From: an uncultured Oscillospiraceae bacterium
GTDB taxonomy: Bacteria; Bacillota; Clostridia; Oscillospirales; Ruminococcaceae
Length of the DNA stretch: 64,000 bases
Assembly: GCA_910586535.1 (NCBI GenBank)
Contig: CAJUHS010000001.1
Span: forward strand, 310,396 to 374,395
Direction of reading: 5' to 3'
Within the stretch, counting starts at the first letter, position 1. The number at the start of each line of letters is the position of its first letter. A program made the position numbers and the translations under genes. Below the pieces are notes generated by a model. The model was not told the DNA's origin. It did not search any database and saw only the letters and a list, made by a program, of their open reading frames with translations. Positions 8,057-17,600 of the stretch are shown in pieces.

Positions 8057-10135
8057 TTATCTCTCCTTTTTAATTGCCACCTCGTACCCGCAGCCCTCTT
8101 TCAGGCAAAACATCTTGCCGCCCTTTTTGAACAGGGTCGTGCCGTCGCCGCACTTGGGACATTTATCCGAAACGGGGGTATCCCAGGTCATAAAATCGCA
8201 GTTCGGATTATCCTCGCAGCCGAAATATTTCTTGCCCTTTTTGGACTTTTTCTGCAATACCTTTTTGTGGCACTTGGGACAAACTCCCCCCGTGTCCTTG
8301 ACGATACGCTTTGTGTTGGTACAGTCGGGGAAACCGCTGCACGCCAAAAATTTGCCGAACCGTCCTATCTTAATTACCATAGGCTTTCCGCATACCTCGC
8401 AGACCTCGCTTGTTTCCTCGTCGGGAACGCGCACCCTCTTTCCGTCCATAGCTTTTTCCGCTTTGGAAAGAGTGTCCGCAAAGTCGCCGTAAAACTCGCT
8501 TATGGAGTCCACCCAGTTCATTTCTCCGACTTCGATCTTGTCAAGATCGCTTTCCATTGTAGCGGTGAATTTCGAGTCTACAATATTTTTGAAATGCTGC
8601 TTCATAAGCTCGGTGGTAACTTCTCCCAGTCCTGTAGGACGAAGCTGCTTTCCGTCCCGCTCAACGTAAAAACGGTTTACTATCGTCGAAATAGTAGGCG
8701 CATAGGTAGACGGACGTCCGATTCCGTTTTCCTCCAAAGCCTTGATGAGGGTGGCCTCTGTGTACCGCGCGGGAGGCTGTGTGAAGTGCTGGTGACCCTC
8801 GATAGCTTTAAGCTTCAGCTTGTCTCCTGCCTCAATATTGGGGAGGACTTTTCCCTCCTCCTCGTTTTTGGATTCCTCATACAGAACGGTAAAACCGTCA
8901 AACTTGACGGAAAAACCGGTTGCCCTAAAATTACAGCCGTTCGCGTCTATATCAACGGAAACCGTGTCCAGAACCGCGTTTGCCATCTGGCTTGCGATAA
9001 ATCTTTCCCATATCAGCTTATAGAGCTTATACTGCTCCGGTGTAAGGCTGTCCTTAACCCTGTCTGGGGTAAGCTCGGGCATTGAGGGACGTATAGCCTC
9101 GTGAGCGTCCTGAGCGTTTGACTTTGACTTGTATACCTTAGGGGTATTCGGGATATAATTCTTGCCGTAAGCCTTGCCGATATACTCATATGCCGCCGCA
9201 CGGGCTTCGTCGGAAATACGCAGAGAGTCGGTTCTCATGTAGGTGATAAGACCGACTGCTCCCATGCCCTCGATATCAACGCCCTCGTAAAGAGTCTGAG
9301 CGGCTTTCATGGTCTTGGCAGCCGCGAATCCCAGCTTTTTTGAAGCCTCCTGCTGCATTGTGGAGGTGGTAAACGGAGGCGCGGGAGACTTTCTGCGGAC
9401 TGATTTTTTCACTTCGGTAACGTTATAGTCCGCTCCCTCGATACGTTTCAGAATTTTATCGGTCTCAGCCTGAGAGTGCAGTTCGGTTTTCTGACCGTCG
9501 ACTCCCGTAAACGCCGCGTCAAACTGCTTTTTTGAGGACGGAGCGGTCATTTTCGCGTCGATGGACCAGTACTCCTCCGGCTTGAAGCTGTTTATCTGCT
9601 TTTCGCGGTCTACAACAAGAGATACCGCAACAGACTGTACACGCCCCGCTGAAAGACCTCTGCGAACCTTTTTCCATAAAAACGGAGACAGCTTATAACC
9701 AACTATCCTGTCCAGAACGCGCCTTGCCTGCTGAGCGTTAACAAGGTCTATATCAATGGAACGTGGGTGCTCCATACCGCTTTTTACGCCTGTTTTTGTT
9801 ATTTCATTAAATGTTACACGGTTTGCGTCGTCAAGGGGCAGATCCAGCATATGCGCCAGATGCCATGAAATAGCCTCTCCCTCCCGGTCGGGGTCGGTAG
9901 CAAGGTAAACGAAATCGGATTTTTCCGCTTCCTTTTTGAGACTTTCAATAAGCTCCTCCTTGCCCTTTATCTCGGTATAGACAGGCTCAAAGCCGTTGTC
10001 CACATCAATTCCAAATTTGGATTTTGGCAGATCTCGGACGTGCCCCATAGAAGCCACGACCTCGTAGCCGTTTCCCAGATATTTTTTTATGGTTTTCGCC
10101 TTTGCAGGCGACTCAACGATTACAAGCTTTGACAT
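8057..10135 (-). CDS. topA: DNA topoisomerase I (type IA)
   Basis: This enzyme relaxes negatively supercoiled DNA by single-strand passage. The 692-residue protein starts with a TOPRIM domain (KLVIVESPAKAKTI; acidic motif DPDREGE). The active-site tyrosine lies in 'TYMRTDS' near residue 300. Three C-terminal four-cysteine zinc-binding modules follow: CEVCGKP...CSGFPDC, CPKCHKK...CEDNPNC and CPKCGDG...CLKEGC. That architecture and length match Firmicute TopA. A ribosome site (GAAAGGA) lies about ten bases before the ATG. dprA is upstream, separated by a dispersed repeat; trmFO is downstream. Confidence 0.98.
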   Translation of the reverse strand: MSKLVIVESPAKAKTIKKYLGNGYEVVASMGHVRDLPKSKFGIDVDNGFEPVYTEIKGKEELIESLKKEAEKSDFVYLATDPDREGEAISWHLAHMLDLPLDDANRVTFNEITKTGVKSGMEHPRSIDIDLVNAQQARRVLDRIVGYKLSPFLWKKVRRGLSAGRVQSVAVSLVVDREKQINSFKPEEYWSIDAKMTAPSSKKQFDAAFTGVDGQKTELHSQAETDKILKRIEGADYNVTEVKKSVRRKSPAPPFTTSTMQQEASKKLGFAAAKTMKAAQTLYEGVDIEGMGAVGLITYMRTDSLRISDEARAAAYEYIGKAYGKNYIPNTPKVYKSKSNAQDAHEAIRPSMPELTPDRVKDSLTPEQYKLYKLIWERFIASQMANAVLDTVSVDIDANGCNFRATGFSVKFDGFTVLYEESKNEEEGKVLPNIEAGDKLKLKAIEGHQHFTQPPARYTEATLIKALEENGIGRPSTYAPTISTIVNRFYVERDGKQLRPTGLGEVTTELMKQHFKNIVDSKFTATMESDLDKIEVGEMNWVDSISEFYGDFADTLSKAEKAMDGKRVRVPDEETSEVCEVCGKPMVIKIGRFGKFLACSGFPDCTNTKRIVKDTGGVCPKCHKKVLQKKSKKGKKYFGCEDNPNCDFMTWDTPVSDKCPKCGDGTTLFKKGGKMFCLKEGCGYEVAIKKER

Positions 10136-10203
10136 TTGATTCTATCCTTTCTATATAAAGCTAACGCAAAAATTTCAAATTTTAGCAGCAGCTGCTGTAT
10201 CTG

Positions 10204-10301
10204 TATAATAATGATCTTTAATCAAAGCGCATATAAAAATATATGCAAGTTTCTGCCTGACTTTTTGTACACTTTCTGATAAAGAATTAAAGATCAGTAT
10301 A
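10204..10301 (-). repeat. Dispersed palindromic element, copy A
   Basis: A roughly 98-bp imperfect inverted repeat between dprA and topA. The ends match each other in inverted form (ATAATGATCTTTAATC and GAATTAAAGATCAGTAT). It shares the core ATATGCAAG...TTTTTGTACACTTTCTGAT with the copies at 12544, 22293, 29866 and 38714. It lacks part of the left arm present in the other four. Coding is not evident. Confidence 0.8.
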
Positions 10302-10331
10302 AAAAGTTATTCCATAACTGTAAATGCCGCT

Positions 10332-11576
10332 TTAGCATACCGTATAACTTTGTCCCGCAGCCGAAATTACCGCTCCGTTAAGTTCAAGATCGGTCAGCAG
10401 CATAAGCATTTCGGAAATATCCATTCCGCACATTTCCGAAAGCTCGTCCGCCAAAAGCGGCTTTCCCGCCTCTTTAAGCAGACCGTATACCTTTGCCTCG
10501 TCTCCATCGAGAGCGGAAGCGTCGTACTCGTTCTCACGAACCTGAGACTGCTCCGAAGAAACAGAAGTTTTGGATTCATCTTCTGCCAGAGGATCTATAC
10601 GCAAAGCCTGTTTATAGGCGTCCGAAGCATTGCCGTCCGGAAAAGCCGCAGGCATAGCAGCCCCCGTTACGCCCGTATTTGCTATTTTATGTCCGTAATT
10701 TTCGTAATATTCATACACGATATCCTTCACTCCGCAGAGACATACCGCGCCGTCCCTTATAAGAGCAACGTTTCCGCCGTACCGCTTGTCAAACAAGTCG
10801 TGAGGAGCAAGAGCAAAAATGTCCTTACCCTGACTGAGCGCAAGATTTGCCGTAATAAGCGCGCCGCTTTTGACTGCCGCCTCCGAAACGACCGTACCGA
10901 GGGAAAGTCCAGAAAGTATCCTGTTCCTTGCGGGAAATGAAGCTCTCGTTCCTCCCGCCAGCGGATAATACTCCGAAATAAACAGACCGTTTCTCTCGAT
11001 CTCGCTTCGGTACTGAACGTTCTCTTTGGGGTAATCCCTGTCAAGACCGCAGCCGAGAACGGCTATAGTTTTTCCTCCGCACCTTGCCGCACTCAGATTT
11101 GCGGTAATGTCTATACCCACCGCAAAGCCGCTTACAATGGTTATACCGAAACTGCAAAGCTCCCTGACCAGAGCGGACGTTACCCTTACGCTGTAGTCGG
11201 AGGGTTTTCTCGTACCCACTACCGAAATGCTGAAATCGCTTTCAAGACAGCTCATATCACCGCGGCAGAACAGTACCGCAGGGGGATTATAGATAGACCT
11301 GAGCCTTTCGGGGTACAGCTCGTCGTCAAAGGTCAGTATGTAAATATTGCGGCTTTCGCAGTAACCGATAAGCTGGTTTATCTGCTCTGCTGAAGTTCTT
11401 TCGGCGGAGTTCCTTTCGCTTTCGGAAAGAAACTCCCTGCGTCTGCCTCTGTCCTCCAAAGCCGCTCTCGCCGCAGCAGCCGAACGGAAATTATCCATAA
11501 TATCCCATATCCTGATATTACCGCAGCCGAGGCAGTTTACTGTCCAAAGCCAGTCAAAAACATTTTGTCTGTCCAT
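10332..11576 (-). CDS. dprA: DNA processing protein DprA/Smf
   Basis: DprA loads RecA onto incoming single-stranded DNA during natural transformation. It is also widely conserved in non-competent bacteria. The 414-residue protein has an N-terminal helical region and then the Rossmann-like core with 'VVGTRKPSDYS', 'VSGFAVGID' and 'AVLGCGLDRDYPKEN'. A C-terminal winged-helix segment (LLKEAGKPLLADELSEM) follows a low-complexity linker. Length and order fit the family. The gene follows the SpoU methyltransferase with a gap of about 60 bases and precedes topA, the classic dprA-topA-trmFO order. Confidence 0.95.
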   Translation of the reverse strand: MDRQNVFDWLWTVNCLGCGNIRIWDIMDNFRSAAAARAALEDRGRRREFLSESERNSAERTSAEQINQLIGYCESRNIYILTFDDELYPERLRSIYNPPAVLFCRGDMSCLESDFSISVVGTRKPSDYSVRVTSALVRELCSFGITIVSGFAVGIDITANLSAARCGGKTIAVLGCGLDRDYPKENVQYRSEIERNGLFISEYYPLAGGTRASFPARNRILSGLSLGTVVSEAAVKSGALITANLALSQGKDIFALAPHDLFDKRYGGNVALIRDGAVCLCGVKDIVYEYYENYGHKIANTGVTGAAMPAAFPDGNASDAYKQALRIDPLAEDESKTSVSSEQSQVRENEYDASALDGDEAKVYGLLKEAGKPLLADELSEMCGMDISEMLMLLTDLELNGAVISAAGQSYTVC

Positions 11577-11638
11577 CCGTTACTCCTTTTTCAGAAAATG
11601 AAAACAGAAAAATTGAAGAGGATTTTTAATTCTATCTT

Positions 11639-12457
11639 CTATTTCACTAATTCCCACATTATTATTCCCGAAGCCATTGCGGCATTTAGGGAGTTTATAT
11701 TTCCGTTCATTTTTATTGTTATCCTTTTGCCGCACATATCCGATACCTCTTTCGGCAGACCGTTTCCCTCGTTGCCGATTAAGATTGCACCTCCGCGGGA
11801 AAAATCACAGTCCGTGAGGGACTCCGCGTTTCCGTCCACAACAGCGGCAAAGGTCGGTACACAAGCCTTTTCAAAAATCGGAAAAACTTCGTCAAGCTCC
11901 GTCTCGGAAATATTCACACGAAACAAGCTTCCCATTGTTGACCGAACGGTCTTTGGGTTATAAAGATCGCAGCATTCAGCAAGAAAAACCGCGTCCACGC
12001 CCATAGCGTCGGCAGTACGTACTATAGTTCCAAGATTGCCCGGATCCTGTATTCTGTGGAGCAGGATATATTTGCCCCCATTTTTAATTGTATCAGAAAT
12101 CGGCAGTTTGTCAAGACCGCAGCAAACAGCAAAAATTCCCTGAGAATTATCGGTGGAGGACATTTTATTCCCGATACTGTCGGAAATAAAAAAGACCTCC
12201 GTCCCGTCCGTATCTGACCTTCCGACGGGAAAATCCAAAGCTTCGCGCTGAATGACCGTTTCGCCGCGCAAGATTTTTTCCATGCAGCTTTCGGTAACGA
12301 AAACAGAGTGAAGCTTTACATTCTCCGCAAGCGCGTCCGCAACCAGACGCACCCCCTCAATGGTGAACATACCGCTTTCTCGGCGGCGCTTTTTACTGCC
12401 CGCGAGATTTTTATAGAGTTTGATATTTGGGTTTTCGGGCGATGTGATACTGCGCAT
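11639..12457 (-). CDS. SpoU/TrmH-family RNA 2'-O-methyltransferase
   Basis: A 272-residue SPOUT methyltransferase. An N-terminal substrate-binding region (starting MRSITSPENPNIKLYKNL) precedes the knotted catalytic domain, with motif 1 'RIQDPGNLGTIVRTADA', motif 2 'ILIGNEGNGLP' and motif 3 'NSLNAAMASGI'. These carry the Arg, Glu and Asn residues used by TrmH-type enzymes. The likely substrate is 23S rRNA ribose, but the exact site cannot be read from sequence. It lies downstream of the infC-rpmI-rplT terminator and upstream of dprA. Confidence 0.92.
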   Translation of the reverse strand: MRSITSPENPNIKLYKNLAGSKKRRRESGMFTIEGVRLVADALAENVKLHSVFVTESCMEKILRGETVIQREALDFPVGRSDTDGTEVFFISDSIGNKMSSTDNSQGIFAVCCGLDKLPISDTIKNGGKYILLHRIQDPGNLGTIVRTADAMGVDAVFLAECCDLYNPKTVRSTMGSLFRVNISETELDEVFPIFEKACVPTFAAVVDGNAESLTDCDFSRGGAILIGNEGNGLPKEVSDMCGKRITIKMNGNINSLNAAMASGIIMWELVK

Positions 12458-12507
12458 AACGACCTCTTTCCTGACTTTTGTCTCTGAACCTTCTGCTTCT
12501 ATTAGCG

Positions 12508-12541
12508 CAAAAAGTCAGAAGCAAAAATTCACTTCTGACCT
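12508..12541 (-). terminator. Intrinsic terminator after infC-rpmI-rplT
   Basis: Read on the minus strand, GGTCAGAAG and CTTCTGAC form an 8-bp stem around a ten-base loop, followed at once by TTTTT. It lies after a dispersed repeat that would be included in the 3' untranslated region of the rplT transcript. Confidence 0.75.
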
Positions 12542-12543
12542 TT

Positions 12544-12650
12544 GATCCTGATCACCAATTAAAAGTGGAAATAAAAAGTCTGAGTAAAAATCATATATGC
12601 AAATTTTTGCTTGATTTTTTATGCACTTTTTAATTGGCGATTAGTATAAG
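12544..12650 (-). repeat. Dispersed palindromic element, copy B
   Basis: A 107-bp element with inverted ends (CTGATCACCAATTAAAAGTG against CACTTTTTAATTGGCGATTAG). It contains the shared core ATATGCAAATTTTTGCTTGATTTTTT. It lies between rplT and its terminator, in the same orientation on the plus strand as copies A, C and D. Confidence 0.85.
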
Positions 12651-12660
12651 CAATTTTTAA

Positions 12661-13014
12661 TTAAAGCGCAGCCTTTGCCTTTTCGGTAAGAGCCGTGAAT
12701 CCTGCCGCGTCGTTGATAGCGATCTCGGACAGCATTTTTCTGTTGAGAGTCACACCGGCCTTTTTAAGACCGTTCATGAACGTGGAATAGTTCATGCCGT
12801 TCATCTTGCAGGCAGCGGAAATTCTTGTGATCCAGAGCTTTCTGAAATCACGCTTCTTAAGACGTCTGCTGATGTAAGCGTAATTTCCGGATTTCATAAC
12901 GGCTTCCTTAGCCATCTTGAAATGCTTGCTCTTTGCGCCCCAGTAACCTTTAGCAAGCTTTAACGTTTTATTTCTTCTCTTGCGAGTAGCCATTGCTCCC
13001 TTAACACGAGCCAT
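12661..13014 (-). CDS. rplT: Large ribosomal subunit protein bL20
   Basis: bL20 binds 23S rRNA early in 50S assembly and in Firmicutes represses its own operon through the leader RNA. The 117-residue product begins MARVKGAMATRKRRNK and is rich in Lys and Arg, ending with the usual AAGFTALTEKAK segment; length is exactly that of the family. It is the third gene of infC-rpmI-rplT, 93 bases after rpmI. The ATG follows a good ribosome site (GGAGG). Confidence 0.98.
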   Translation of the reverse strand: MARVKGAMATRKRRNKTLKLAKGYWGAKSKHFKMAKEAVMKSGNYAYISRRLKKRDFRKLWITRISAACKMNGMNYSTFMNGLKKAGVTLNRKMLSEIAINDAAGFTALTEKAKAAL

Positions 13015-13107
13015 AATCTTTTACCTCCGTATAAGAATTTTAAGAATTTAAGAAGCAAGAAGCAAGAGTGCCCTGCGTCCCGCCTGTGCCGTTTGCACCG
13101 TCAGTCC

Positions 13108-13305
13108 TTATTTATAAGGAATAAGCTGCTTTACGGTCGCTGTGTTGGCAGAGCCTGTGTAGCCTGCCGCTCTGTTGATCCTCTTGCGCTTTGTGGCTTT
13201 CTGAGTGAGCCTGTGGCGTCTGTTGGTCTTCTGGTACTTTACCATACCGTTCTTGGTGAGCTTAAAACGCTTTTTAGCGCCCGAATGAGTCTTCTGCTTT
13301 GGCAT
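13108..13305 (-). CDS. rpmI: Large ribosomal subunit protein bL35
   Basis: A 65-residue, strongly basic protein beginning MPKQKTHSGAKKRFKLT, the hallmark N-terminus of bL35, and ending near KQLIPYK. It is part of the 50S subunit. It lies between infC and rplT as in most bacteria, preceded by an AGGAGG ribosome site, and is probably co-regulated with them by bL20 binding to the leader. Confidence 0.98.
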   Translation of the reverse strand: MPKQKTHSGAKKRFKLTKNGMVKYQKTNRRHRLTQKATKRKRINRAAGYTGSANTATVKQLIPYK

Positions 13306-13349
13306 AATATATCCTCCTTTGATTTAGACAGAAAAACTGTCCCAAACAT

Positions 13350-13877
13350 TTATTTTGAAGCCTTAGGGGAAACGAACATCACAAGAGAGCGTCCCTCCAT
13401 TTTGCCCGGCTTTTCAACTGTACCTGCCTCGGCGCACGCCTCCTTGAACTTTTCAAGAAGCTCCTCTCCGAGATGAGGGTGTGCTATAGCACGCTTTTTG
13501 AAACGCACCGATACCTTCAGCTTATCTCCCGCCTTCAGAAATTTTATCGCCTGATTGACTTTAGTATTGAAGTCGTTGGTATCGATGGTGGAAAACATTC
13601 TGATCTCCTTGATCTCCACTATCTTCTGATTTTTTCTCGCTTCCTTTTCGCGCTTGCTCTGCTCGAAAACATACTTCCCGTAATCCATGATCTTACATAC
13701 GGGAGGCGTTGCCTGCGGAGCTATCTTTACCAGATCGAGCTCCTTTTCCTCCGCAAGCCTGAGCGCGTCCTTTGATGACATAACTCCAAGCTGGGAACCG
13801 TCGCTACCGATCAGTCTGACTTCCTTATCCCTGATTTCCTCGTTGATCTGAACATCTTTGCTGTTGCTGCCTATGAT
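13350..13877 (-). CDS. infC: Translation initiation factor IF-3 (probable ATC start)
   Basis: IF-3 keeps 30S subunits free and proofreads the start codon. The sequence shows the N-domain (VNEEIRD-like 'INEEIRDKEVRLIG'), the 'CKIMDYGKY' linker signature and the C-domain 'HPHLGEELLEKF'. A GTG at 13881-13883 would give 177 residues, but it directly abuts the AGGGGG ribosome-binding sequence and leaves no spacing. The next codons are CTT, ATC (13875-13877) and ATA (13872-13874), at 5 and 8 bases from AGGGGG. infC is known in several bacteria to use AUU or AUC so that IF-3 can limit its own synthesis, so I place the start at ATC. The start choice is inference; the gene identity is secure. Confidence 0.95.
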   Translation of the reverse strand: MIGSNSKDVQINEEIRDKEVRLIGSDGSQLGVMSSKDALRLAEEKELDLVKIAPQATPPVCKIMDYGKYVFEQSKREKEARKNQKIVEIKEIRMFSTIDTNDFNTKVNQAIKFLKAGDKLKVSVRFKKRAIAHPHLGEELLEKFKEACAEAGTVEKPGKMEGRSLVMFVSPKASK

Positions 13878-13883
13878 AAGCAC

Positions 13884-14150
13884 CCCCTGTTAGAGATTAG
13901 AAATTAGAGGCTGAAGATTAAAAATTCTCACCGAATACATCTTCCGTTCCTCATATAATAAAAATGAGCGGAAACAGAACTGTTCCGCTCATACGAAAAA
14001 TCATAATCAAACCGCGCGTCAGCTAAAACAGCGCGCCGCCGAAAATTCGCATATTGACCTCTGCCCGCTCTGTAATCTTGCGGCAGGGTGAGAACGGAAA
14101 AATGTTCTGCTTTATTTTACTGTACAGCGCTTATAAAACGCCGACCTTAA
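13884..14150 (-). promoter_or_regulatory. infC-rpmI-rplT leader with internal terminator (L20-type attenuator)
   Basis: About 270 bases of untranslated leader separate the promoter from infC. It contains a strong hairpin at 13964-13992 (minus strand ATGAGCGGAA...TTCCGCTCAT) followed by TTTTTATTAT, that is, an intrinsic terminator inside the leader. Upstream GC-rich arms (around 14020-14100) could form the alternative fold. This matches the known Firmicute arrangement in which bL20 controls premature termination. Assignment to the L20 leader family is by position and architecture, not by a covariance search. Confidence 0.7.
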
Positions 14151-14151
14151 T

Positions 14152-14180
14152 ATTATATCCCGTTCGGAACGTTTTGTCAA
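14152..14180 (-). promoter_or_regulatory. Sigma-A promoter of infC operon
   Basis: Minus strand: -35 TTGACA (14175-14180), 17-base spacer, -10 TATAAT (14152-14157). Both hexamers match the consensus exactly, as expected for a strongly expressed ribosomal operon. Confidence 0.88.
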
Positions 14181-14219
14181 GCATTTTCTAAAATTTTTCA
14201 GAAAATTTTTCCAAAGCCG

Positions 14220-14663
14220 TTATTCTTCGGTATTTTCTGTGTTCTCAGGCTCGTCCGCACCGGGAACGGAATTGTTTTTCAGCTTTGTCTGGTAAGACTC
14301 GTTGTCAAACCATTCGTCCAGCACATCAACGGATACGGAATATCCCGTGTCGGTCTTTATGTATTCCTTTATGTCCCCCGAGGTTATCAGCGATAAAACC
14401 TTTTCCGGGGAAATATTAAGATATGCGCCCGCTTCCGTCTCGTTAAGATATTTCTTCTGTGTCATACCCATACTGTCGGGAACAGAAAATGTGCTGGCGG
14501 CGGCAAAGCTTTTTTCCTCGATTGTTTTGCCAAGCTTTTTGATGTTTCCGCCTATATTGAACCCCGCTATAAGCATACATATCCCGAGAAAGACCAGACC
14601 TATAAAAGTTGCATTGATTCCGCCCGATCTCTTCGCAGGGCGCTGTGCCGATTGATTTGCCAT
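14220..14663 (-). CDS. Membrane-anchored protein with excisionase/MerR-like helix-turn-helix domain
   Basis: A 147-residue protein of unknown function. A basic N-terminus (about 1-17) is followed by one hydrophobic helix (about 18-40, 'ATFIGLVFLGICMLIAGFNIGG'-like), then a linker and a segment of about 50 residues (LNETEAGAYLNISPEKVLSLI...VDVLDEWF) resembling the winged-helix DNA-binding fold of excisionases. The tail is acidic. With the positive-inside rule the putative DNA-binding fold would lie outside the cytoplasm, which is odd; it may bind peptides or act as a folded spacer. The gene follows addA by 20 bases and may be cotranscribed with addBA. Function not assigned. Confidence 0.8.
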   Translation of the reverse strand: MANQSAQRPAKRSGGINATFIGLVFLGICMLIAGFNIGGNIKKLGKTIEEKSFAAASTFSVPDSMGMTQKKYLNETEAGAYLNISPEKVLSLITSGDIKEYIKTDTGYSVSVDVLDEWFDNESYQTKLKNNSVPGADEPENTENTEE

Positions 14664-14683
14664 AGGAAATCCTCCTTAACGTC

Positions 14684-17600
14684 TTATATAATCTTTATTG
14701 CCCGTCCCAGAGCAAAGGAATACAAATAAGCCTCCTTGACCCGTTTGCCGAATATTTTCCCCAGAGCCGCGGCATACAGCTTTATTTGCAGGTCGTATCT
14801 GTCCGCAAGGACTTTTTCCCCTGCGCCCCGGTCGGTCTTGTAATCTATCAGGACGATCTCCCCGTCCTCCTCGAACATACAGTCGGCAATACCTTGCAGC
14901 ATACTATTATCATTATACTCCATAAGTCTGTCATCGTCAAGAGCAGCGTCGGATTTTTTGATTAAAAATTTCTGTTCCCGTCGGATACTGTCGGATTTTT
15001 TTATTCTTGCGTACAGCTCCGAGGCAAAAAAAACGCTTATCTGCTCAATGTCCAGCGACCTGCTCTCGTCAGGACTGAGCAAGCCGTACTCCGCAAGCCT
15101 TCCCGCTTCTGCGGCAGGATCGGCTTCCGCTGCGGAAAAATCTGCGTACTGCATAAAGGTGTGCATAGCCGTACCCTTTTCCGCGGCGGTAAGCCCCCCT
15201 GCCTCGGCAAATTCGGGACGTCGCAGATAAAGCCTGTCAGCGTCCCCGCTTTTGGCTATCTCCGTTACCGTTATCTTTGCGGACTTGTCCGTCAGACCGC
15301 TGTCACGGCTGAAAGCAAAGATGTCAAGCAAACGCATTACTTTTTCCTCGTCGGGAAGAACTGTTTCCTCCGTTTCCGATACTGCGGCTTTTTCTTCGGT
15401 ACTGTCAGACTTGCAGACCCTTACCGCCGCGCCGGTTTTCCTTATCGGGACAAATTCTCCGTCCCTGAACCATTCTCCGTCCGGGTGAACGAGCATTGCC
15501 ATTGCTATCCAGTCCAGCATTGACCTTGCCCCTGCGGAAACTGCGGGAGTAACCCCTCCGCCAGTTATAATCTCCGAGCGGACGGAGGCTATTTCGCTCC
15601 GTACTCTTTTAGTGTCTGGAACTGTTATAAAAATCCGTTCCCGCGCTCTCGTCAGCGCAACGTACAAAAGCCGCAGTTCCTCGCTTTTAAGTCCCGATCT
15701 CCCAAGACCTCTGAGCACCGTCTGGGGAAATGAATCGTACAGCTTCAGCTTTTCCCTGTCCTGTATTTTAAAACCTATGCCGTAATCGGCGTTTATCTGT
15801 ATCCTGCGCTTTAAGTCCTCCTCGTTGAAATGCCCCGAAGAACCGCACAGGAACACAAACGGATACTCCAGTCCCTTTGATTTATGTATTGTCTTGACGG
15901 ACACAACGTCCTCCGCAGCCGATACCGCCGAAGCGCGTTTAAGGTCTCCTCCGCGGCGGATTATCATGTTCAGGTATCTGACGAAGCCGGACAGGTCGCC
16001 CCCCGAATTTTTCTCGTAGCTGTCAGCAACGTCTAAAAGCAGACGAAGATTCGCCCGCTTTCGGCTGCCGTCCTTGTATACCTGAACAGCCGACAGAAAA
16101 TCCGTGCTGTCGTATATAGTCCTGATGAATCTTTCCAAGGTCTGGGAAGCGGCACAGTACCTTAGCTTGTTAAACATAGCCATAAATTTTTCAAGCTTTC
16201 CGTACAGCGGAGTACCCTTTTCTATTTCCGTACCGCCCTCCAGCACGAGCTTTACCGTGCGGAAGTACCGCTCCTCGTCAGCGCCTTTTACGGCGGCGAG
16301 TCTTGCCATGTCCTCAGCCGTAAGCATGAACATGGGGGACATCAGTACAGCCGCCAGCGGAATATTCTGCATGGGATTGTCAACTACCGCCAGCATACTT
16401 GTCAGTACCGATATCTCGCGGGATTCGAGATATCCCGCGGGCTCCTCCGCGTAAGCCTTTATCCCTGCCGCCTCAAGCTCCGCAACGTATGTATCCGCCT
16501 GCTTGTTGTTGCGGAGGAGTATGCAGAAATCGCCTGGACGGCATGGTCTTTCCATACCCTTGTCAAGCACCGTTTCGGTACCCATCAAACGCTTTATTTT
16601 CGCGGCGGCGGCTCTGGCCTCGGCGTTGCCGCTGTCATCGTCACAGTCGGGAACTATCAGAATTTCCGTAGTCCTGTCTCCGACCGGATATTCAAGCCCC
16701 CTGACCAGAGCCTCCGATTCGGTGTAGTCTATCTCTCCCGCAGCTTTGCTCATCACGCAGCCGAAAACATAGTTCACAAAGTCAATGACCGCGCCGCTGC
16801 TTCGGAAATTTCTGTTCAGAAGTATGGCCGCGTTGGTACCCAAAAAGTCCGCTCCCGTATAGCTTTCGGAAACTTCGAGGGCGTTTGTGAACAGCTTCGG
16901 GTTAGCCTGACGGAAACTGTAAATGGACTGCTTCACGTCCCCTACGGCGAACAGATTTGTACCTCCCCGCTCCGCCGTACCGCCCTTTGACAGCAGCTTG
17001 AAAATTAAGTCCTGATTATTGTTCGCGTCCTGGAACTCGTCTATCATTATCATTCCGTAGTAGTCGGACAGCTCCTTTGCAAGCTTTGTACCCACTATAG
17101 AGCCGTCCTCGTTTTTCTCCGCAAGAAGCCGTATCGCAAGCTGCTCCGCGTCGGAAAATCCCAGCGCGTTCTTTTCGGCTTTGAGTTTGTCAAGCTCCTT
17201 GCAGAACAGTAATATCACACCGTTCAGACTTTCCAGTATCTCCGCGTGCACCCTGTAGTCGTCGGCAATTTCCTCCCTGCGGAATATTCCCTCGCCCGCC
17301 TTGTCAAGCTCCTTTTTGTACCTGTTCCGAATATCCTTTATGCGCTCCGCCGTCTCCTTTTCGGAATCGCTCATATTCCGCGGAAAGCTTATCCGCGTTT
17401 TCGGCTGAGGAGGCTGCGCCACCCTCCCGTCCCAATCAAGAACGGTACTGCCGAGATTTTTCAGCATGAGCTTTATTCTGTCGGTCTCAGCTGTAATTGC
17501 GTCAGAGACCTTTCCGCAAAGCTCAAAATACAATTCCCCCGCATATTCGGCTTGTCTCAGCAAACGGCTGTAGACCTCCTCCAAACGGTTCATATAAAGC

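Noticed and set aside
8027..9085. 352-codon open frame opposite topA
   Set aside because: Complete overlap with topA, whose zinc-module codons create the open frame on the other strand.
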